The notes under the pieces were generated by a model. The model was not told the origin of the DNA, did not search any database, and saw only the letters and a list, made by a program, of their open reading frames with translations. From NCBI GenBank assembly GCA_900320185.1, contig ONRD01000001.1, positions 124,001-188,000 on the forward strand: a DNA stretch of 64,000 nucleotides, given 5' to 3'. Made by a program: the position numbers and the translations under genes. The stretch is from an uncultured Bacteroidales bacterium. GTDB lineage: Bacteria > Bacteroidota > Bacteroidia > Bacteroidales > UBA932. This document shows positions 60,098 to 64,000 of the stretch, in pieces (position 1 is the stretch's first letter; every line of letters begins with the position of its first letter).

Positions 60098-61513
60098 ATG
60101 GATCAGATTACCAGGACAAAAGTTAAGGACCTTCTCAAGTCAGCCCCCGGACAGGAAGTGATGGCCAAGGGATGGGTCAGGACAAAAAGAGGAAACAAGC
60201 AGATCAAGTTCATCGCGCTCAACGATGGATCGACAGTCTACAATATCCAGATAGTAGCGGACACCTCCCGTTTCGACGAGGATCTTATCCGCAGGATCAC
60301 CACCGGATGCAGCCTCTGCGTAGTCGGACAGCTGGTCGAATCCGTGGGCAGCGGCCAGGCAGTGGAGATCCATGCCAGGCAGATTGAAGTGATCGGTGAA
60401 TGCGATCCCGTGAGGTACCCCCTGCAGAAAAAGGACACCTCCCTTGAATATCTCAGGACGGTCGCCCACATGCGTCTCCGTACAAACACTTTCGGAGCAA
60501 TCCTGAGGATCCGCCACGCGATGGCGTTCGCAATCCACAAATTCTTCAACGACAAGGGTTTCGTCTACCTCAACACTCCCCTTATCACCGAATCTGACGC
60601 AGAGGGCGCCGGAGACATGTTCCAAGTCACGACCCTGGACCTTGGGAACGTGCCCACAAAGGAGAACGGGAAGGTGGACTTCTCCAAGGACTTTTTCGGC
60701 AAGAAGACCAGCCTTACCGTAAGCGGACAGCTCGAAGGCGAGCTCGGAGCAACCGCTGTCGGCGAGATCTACACATTCGGTCCTACTTTCCGGGCCGAGA
60801 ATTCCAACACGCCGAGGCATCTCGCGGAATTCTGGATGATAGAGCCCGAAATGGCCTTCTACGACATCAATGACAACATGGTCCTCGCCGAGGAATTCAT
60901 CAAGTATCTTGTAGCCTATGCGCTGGAAAACTGCATGGACGACCTCAAGTTCCTCAACGACAAATACGACGACGCCCTGATCGAAAGACTCAGGAGCGTG
61001 ACCGGAATCGCCTTCCAAAGGGTCACTTACACCGAGGCTGTCGAGATCCTCGAGGCTGCCGTAGCCGCCGGGACGACCTTCGAATTCCCCGTCCACTGGG
61101 GCACCGACTTCCAGAGCGAGCACGAGCGGTACCTGGTGGAGAAGCACTTCGGGAAACCTGTGATACTCACTGATTTCCCCAGGGACATCAAGGCCTTCTA
61201 CATGAAGCAGAACGAAGGTTGCGCCCCCGGAAGGGAAACCGTAAGGGGTATGGACGTGCTCTTCCCGAAAATCGGGGAAATCATCGGAGGTTCCGAAAGG
61301 GAAGCCTCCCTTGAGAAACTCGAAAGACGCATCGACGAACTCGGCATGAGCCGCAGGAACCTGGAGTGGTACATCGACACGCGCAGGTACGGTACAGTCC
61401 CTCACAGCGGATTCGGCCTTGGTTTTGAGAGGCTCCTGCTCTTCGTCACCGGAATGTCCAACATCCGTGACGTCATTCCTTTCCCCAGGACTCCGAAGAA
61501 CGCTGAATTCTAG
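60098..61513 (+). CDS. asnS: Asparaginyl-tRNA synthetase
   Basis: 471 residues from the ATG at 60098 (AAGG 3 bp upstream; a TTG six codons earlier is not needed). N-terminal OB fold: [20 protein letters not shown] and FIALNDGST. The class II core has [21 protein letters not shown] (split [11 protein letters not shown] / [10 protein letters not shown], motif 2) near 240 and [20 protein letters not shown] (motif 3) at the end. It charges tRNA-Asn. Not an AspRS: the length and the [12 protein letters not shown] segment fit AsnRS. First gene of a unit with udk and a TonB-like gene. Confidence 0.95.
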   Translation: MDQITRTKVKDLLKSAPGQEVMAKGWVRTKRGNKQIKFIALNDGSTVYNIQIVADTSRFDEDLIRRITTGCSLCVVGQLVESVGSGQAVEIHARQIEVIGECDPVRYPLQKKDTSLEYLRTVAHMRLRTNTFGAILRIRHAMAFAIHKFFNDKGFVYLNTPLITESDAEGAGDMFQVTTLDLGNVPTKENGKVDFSKDFFGKKTSLTVSGQLEGELGATAVGEIYTFGPTFRAENSNTPRHLAEFWMIEPEMAFYDINDNMVLAEEFIKYLVAYALENCMDDLKFLNDKYDDALIERLRSVTGIAFQRVTYTEAVEILEAAVAAGTTFEFPVHWGTDFQSEHERYLVEKHFGKPVILTDFPRDIKAFYMKQNEGCAPGRETVRGMDVLFPKIGEIIGGSEREASLEKLERRIDELGMSRRNLEWYIDTRRYGTVPHSGFGLGFERLLLFVTGMSNIRDVIPFPRTPKNAEF

Positions 61514-61567
61514 GACAGGACGATCAGACAGACAACAAGACAGTCAACCGATAAAACCCTTAGAGCA

Positions 61568-62197
61568 ATGCTTGTGATTGGAATAGCCGGTGGTTCCGGT
61601 TCAGGAAAAACCACAGTCGTCAATGCGATTACCGAACAGCTGAAGGAGAAGGTGGTTGTAATCCCGCAGGACTCCTACTACAAAGACTCGAGCCATCTTC
61701 CCATGGAAGAGAGGCAGCAGATCAACTTCGACCATCCGGAGGCGATCGACTTCAAGCTCCTTTGCTCCCAGCTGCGGGATCTCAAGCATGGGAAAACGGT
61801 AGAGCAGCCGGTGTATTCCTACATCACGTGCTCAAGGTCGACTACCGAAACCGTCACCGTCGAACCTGCGGAAGTGATAATAATCGAAGGCATCCTGGTC
61901 TTCACATGCAAGGAACTCAGGGACCAGATGGACATAAAGATTTTCGTCGACGCGGATGACGACGACCGCCTGATGCGCGTCATGGCCAGGGACATCCTTG
62001 AAAGAGGGAAGACGGTCGAAACGGTCATAGAAAGGTACACCAAGACGGTGAAGCCGATGTACCTTCAGTTCATCGAGCCCAGCAAGCGCTATGCCGACAT
62101 AATCATCCCCCAGGGAGGTCACAACAAGGTGGCGATAGACATCATCTCTGCCACCATCGAGAAATCACTCGGGGAAAAGAAACTCAAGGGAGAGTAG
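61568..62197 (+). CDS. udk: Uridine kinase
   Basis: 209 residues. The P-loop is at the very start, VIGIAGGSGSGKTTVVNAIT (residues 3-22). VIPQDSYYKDSSHLPMEERQ and INFDHPEAIDFKLL are the nucleoside-binding blocks. VEPAEVIIIEGILVF and DADDDDRLMRVMARDILERG (lid) complete the family pattern. It phosphorylates uridine and cytidine in pyrimidine salvage. It lies 54 bp after asnS. Confidence 0.96.
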   Translation: MLVIGIAGGSGSGKTTVVNAITEQLKEKVVVIPQDSYYKDSSHLPMEERQQINFDHPEAIDFKLLCSQLRDLKHGKTVEQPVYSYITCSRSTTETVTVEPAEVIIIEGILVFTCKELRDQMDIKIFVDADDDDRLMRVMARDILERGKTVETVIERYTKTVKPMYLQFIEPSKRYADIIIPQGGHNKVAIDIISATIEKSLGEKKLKGE

Positions 62198-62201
62198 AGG
62201 C

Positions 62202-62921
62202 ATGACCAGCGAAGACAAGGCAGGGCTTTACATTACGGTGATCTTCCATCTGCTGGTGGTCATCGTGCTGCTTGCCGGCCAGATCGGAGCTGAACTACGC
62301 AAAGGCAACACATTCGTCATCGACTTCTCCGAGCAGGAGCGGCAGGAAAAAGTCAAGGAGCAGGAGGCCCAGGAGAAGATGAAGGAAGACATAAGCGAGA
62401 AGCTTGACAGGCTCATAGCTTCTTCCGCCGGGGTTCCGATAAGGAACGTGGCCGTGGACAGGAGCTCCAAGGCCCTGAAGGACGACAGGAACACCAATGC
62501 CGAGGAGCTTTATAAAGAAGCTGAAAGGCTCGCACAAGAGCTTAAGAACGGGTACAAGGTCGACGAACCCGATGAAGACTACGTGGCCGTCAGGAAAAAC
62601 GAGCCGGCAGTCAGGGAGGAGCCCAGGAAACAGGCCTACAGCGGCCCGTCCGTAGTTTCATACAACCTGGACGGGAGGAAGGCAAGCAGGCTTTCCATCC
62701 CGGCGTACAGATGCCTCGGAGCAGGACATGTCACGGTGATCATCACCGTGGATCCCCAGGGGAAGGTGATCAACGCCAAGGTGCAGGATGAGGCTTCCTC
62801 TCCGGACAGATGCCTGAGGGACTTCGCAATAAGGGCCGCAAGGCTTTCCCGGTTCTCGGCATCCACATCGGCTCCGGCCAGGCAGCTGGGCGACATAGTG
62901 TACATGTTCATCGCACAGTGA
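62202..62921 (+). CDS. TonB-like energy transducer protein
   Basis: 239 residues with an N-terminal anchor (YITVIFHLLVVIVLLAGQIG, about 10-29), then a highly charged helical region (EQERQEKVKEQEAQEKMKED). The C-terminal domain SRLSIPAYRCLGAGHVTVII and VDPQGKVINAKVQDEASSPD follows the TonB C-terminal pattern (g.v.v.itv...G.v..a.v..S). Instead of the usual Pro-rich spacer the middle is acidic/basic. It could couple an ExbB/ExbD motor to outer-membrane proteins. The ExbB unit lies only 2.3 kb away but is separated by a terminator. Starts 4 bp after udk. Confidence 0.8.
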   Translation: MTSEDKAGLYITVIFHLLVVIVLLAGQIGAELRKGNTFVIDFSEQERQEKVKEQEAQEKMKEDISEKLDRLIASSAGVPIRNVAVDRSSKALKDDRNTNAEELYKEAERLAQELKNGYKVDEPDEDYVAVRKNEPAVREEPRKQAYSGPSVVSYNLDGRKASRLSIPAYRCLGAGHVTVIITVDPQGKVINAKVQDEASSPDRCLRDFAIRAARLSRFSASTSAPARQLGDIVYMFIAQ

Positions 62922-62947
62922 GGACTTGATTTGACAACATAGGACCC

Positions 62948-64000
62948 ATGATACGGTTTGAAACATTCATCAAGATCATCGTCGGCATCATCCTCCTTGC
63001 CGGAGCGGCCGTCGGTTTCTTGAAGTTCCGTTCGAAAATGCCTGCGGCCGACGAGAAGGAGACTTCCTTCATCGAAGACCACAGGCTGCTTGAAGCCGTT
63101 CCTTCCGATGCTGCCATCGTGTTCTGCGTCAAGGACTTCCAAAGGGCATGCGACTATCTGTCCGACACCCTTGCAGTGTTCAGGGAACTTACCTCATGCC
63201 TGTTCGACAGCCTGGCTTTGAAACCGTCCAGGGACCTGGGAGGCTGCCCCACGGTTATGTCGGTACACTACAGCAGGGACATCCCCCCGCTCCTGGTAGT
63301 GGATGCCCTCAAGGCGAGGAAAGACTCCGCTTCCGGCTATTCAGCACTTGTCTCCAAGGCAGCCTCGGCCGGACTGAAGGCCGCATCTGACAGCAACCTG
63401 GTGTTCATCTCGCCTTCGGAGACCATAGTGGGATCATCCATGAGGCATCTCGCCGAGGGACATTCCGTCCTCGAGGCGAAAGATTTCTCCCAGATCGCGA
63501 GGACCGTCAAGGGAGATGACGCCATCTTCGCATCCAGCGCATATTCCGACAACATCTTCAATGCCTTCCTGGACAGGCACCTGCACAGGCATGCCGGGTT
63601 CTTCAGGGAACTTTGCAGCTGGTACGCCTTTTCAATAACCAACCATGAGCCTTCGAACGTCTCCCTCCACGGGAAACTGCTGTACGGGAGCGACCAGGCC
63701 TACTATCTGAACGTACTCCGGAAAAGCGGGACCTCGGGAGTCAGTGTTCCCGAAGCGCTCCCCGCCGGCACGGATTACGTATTCTCAATCCCCGTCAAGG
63801 ACATATCCGACTACATCAAGGCGTACCGCGACTACCTGGATTCAAAGGTGAGGCTCGACCGCTACGAGCAGGAACTCTCTTCGCAAAGGGCAAGATGCGG
63901 GAAGGATGCCGAGCAATGGGCCGAGGACCTCGGGATCAAGGAGGTAGCAATGGCAGGAATACACTTCTCCGGCGAACTGCGGAATGTACTTCTGGTCAAG
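62948..64000 (+). CDS. Single-pass membrane protein of unknown function (DUF3352-like), 3' partial
   Basis: The frame starts at the ATG at 62948 and is open to the end of the window (351 codons). The N-terminus has one hydrophobic span (FIKIIVGIILLAGAAVGFLK, about 7-26). The rest is soluble: LLEAVPSDAAIVFCVKDFQR near 45, YSALVSKAASAGLKAASDSN, LVFISPSETIVGSSMRHLAE near 155, and LYGSDQAYYLNVLRKSGTSG. The pattern 'protein D-A-A, a beta-strand, then a domain repeated with a phi-x-S-P-S-E turn' recalls the Bacteroidota DUF3352-like proteins, but I am not sure. 26 bp after the TonB-like gene, probably in one unit. Confidence 0.65.
   Translation, partial: MIRFETFIKIIVGIILLAGAAVGFLKFRSKMPAADEKETSFIEDHRLLEAVPSDAAIVFCVKDFQRACDYLSDTLAVFRELTSCLFDSLALKPSRDLGGCPTVMSVHYSRDIPPLLVVDALKARKDSASGYSALVSKAASAGLKAASDSNLVFISPSETIVGSSMRHLAEGHSVLEAKDFSQIARTVKGDDAIFASSAYSDNIFNAFLDRHLHRHAGFFRELCSWYAFSITNHEPSNVSLHGKLLYGSDQAYYLNVLRKSGTSGVSVPEALPAGTDYVFSIPVKDISDYIKAYRDYLDSKVRLDRYEQELSSQRARCGKDAEQWAEDLGIKEVAMAGIHFSGELRNVLLVK

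Overview
The window looks like a chromosomal segment of an uncultured or gut-type Bacteroidales (Bacteroidota). The evidence is repeated promoters of the Bacteroidota type (TTG, 19-21 bp, TAnnTTTG), lipoprotein signal peptides, a Porin_10-like outer-membrane protein, an MraY with a long extra loop, a GT3-GT35 glycogen enzyme fusion, and the ExbB/membrane protein/ExbD/ExbD arrangement. Base composition is high for the phylum (by eye high 50s % GC) with a strong preference for C/G at third positions. That preference produces many long false antisense reading frames. Genus-level placement is not possible from the sequence alone. Almost everything is core chromosome; the one clear accessory spot is a small scar near 41.8-43.3 kb. 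No rRNA, tRNA, CRISPR array or intact insertion sequence was seen.

Layout. 1-4.1 kb: the 3' part of a GH3 glycosidase fused to an esterase, facing a two-gene unit (lipoprotein Gfo/Idh/MocA oxidoreductase, then a Stealth-type sugar-phosphate transferase). 4.2-20.2 kb: the complete Bacteroidota division and cell-wall (dcw) cluster, mraZ-rsmH-ftsL-ftsI-murE-mraY-murD-ftsW-murG-murC-ftsQ-ftsA-ftsZ. It is headed by four TGGA repeats at an exact 10-bp period that look like an MraZ operator. 20.2-23.9 kb (minus): greA, a HIT protein, a thioredoxin-fold lipoprotein without catalytic cysteines, and gltX. 24-37.8 kb (minus): one tightly packed unit of uvrD/pcrA, glgB, a debranching enzyme, a GT4 glycosyltransferase, a GH57 amylase, a 1411-residue glycogen synthase-phosphorylase fusion, and ribF. 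Together these form a glycogen synthesis and breakdown operon.

37.9-41.8 kb: an outer-membrane porin-like protein and a lytic transglycosylase. 41.8-43.3 kb: a composite scar between two convergent genes. It holds a very GC-rich short ORF with a signal peptide and a 57-bp tandem repeat, a very AT-rich secreted-protein gene, and the orphan C-terminal tip of an RHS/YD-repeat protein. A 19-bp perfect direct repeat lies at each end. 43.3-53 kb: a LolE/FtsX-type permease, a PPC/DUF296 protein, a GH106-like glycosidase lipoprotein diverging from a BASS-type transporter, a TPR protein, an RNA m5C methyltransferase, an SRPBCC-like protein and pyrE. 52.6-57.5 kb: Nudix, queA, dprA, tatD and ansA. 57.6-59.9 kb: an ExbB-ExbD energising module closed by a strong terminator. 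60.1 kb to the end: asnS, udk, a TonB-like protein and an unfinished single-pass membrane protein.

The most distinctive signals are the MraZ operator, the glycogen fusion enzyme and its operon, FtsA's roughly 150-residue disordered linker, and the RHS/AT-rich scar. I did not find a clear new defence or mobile system.
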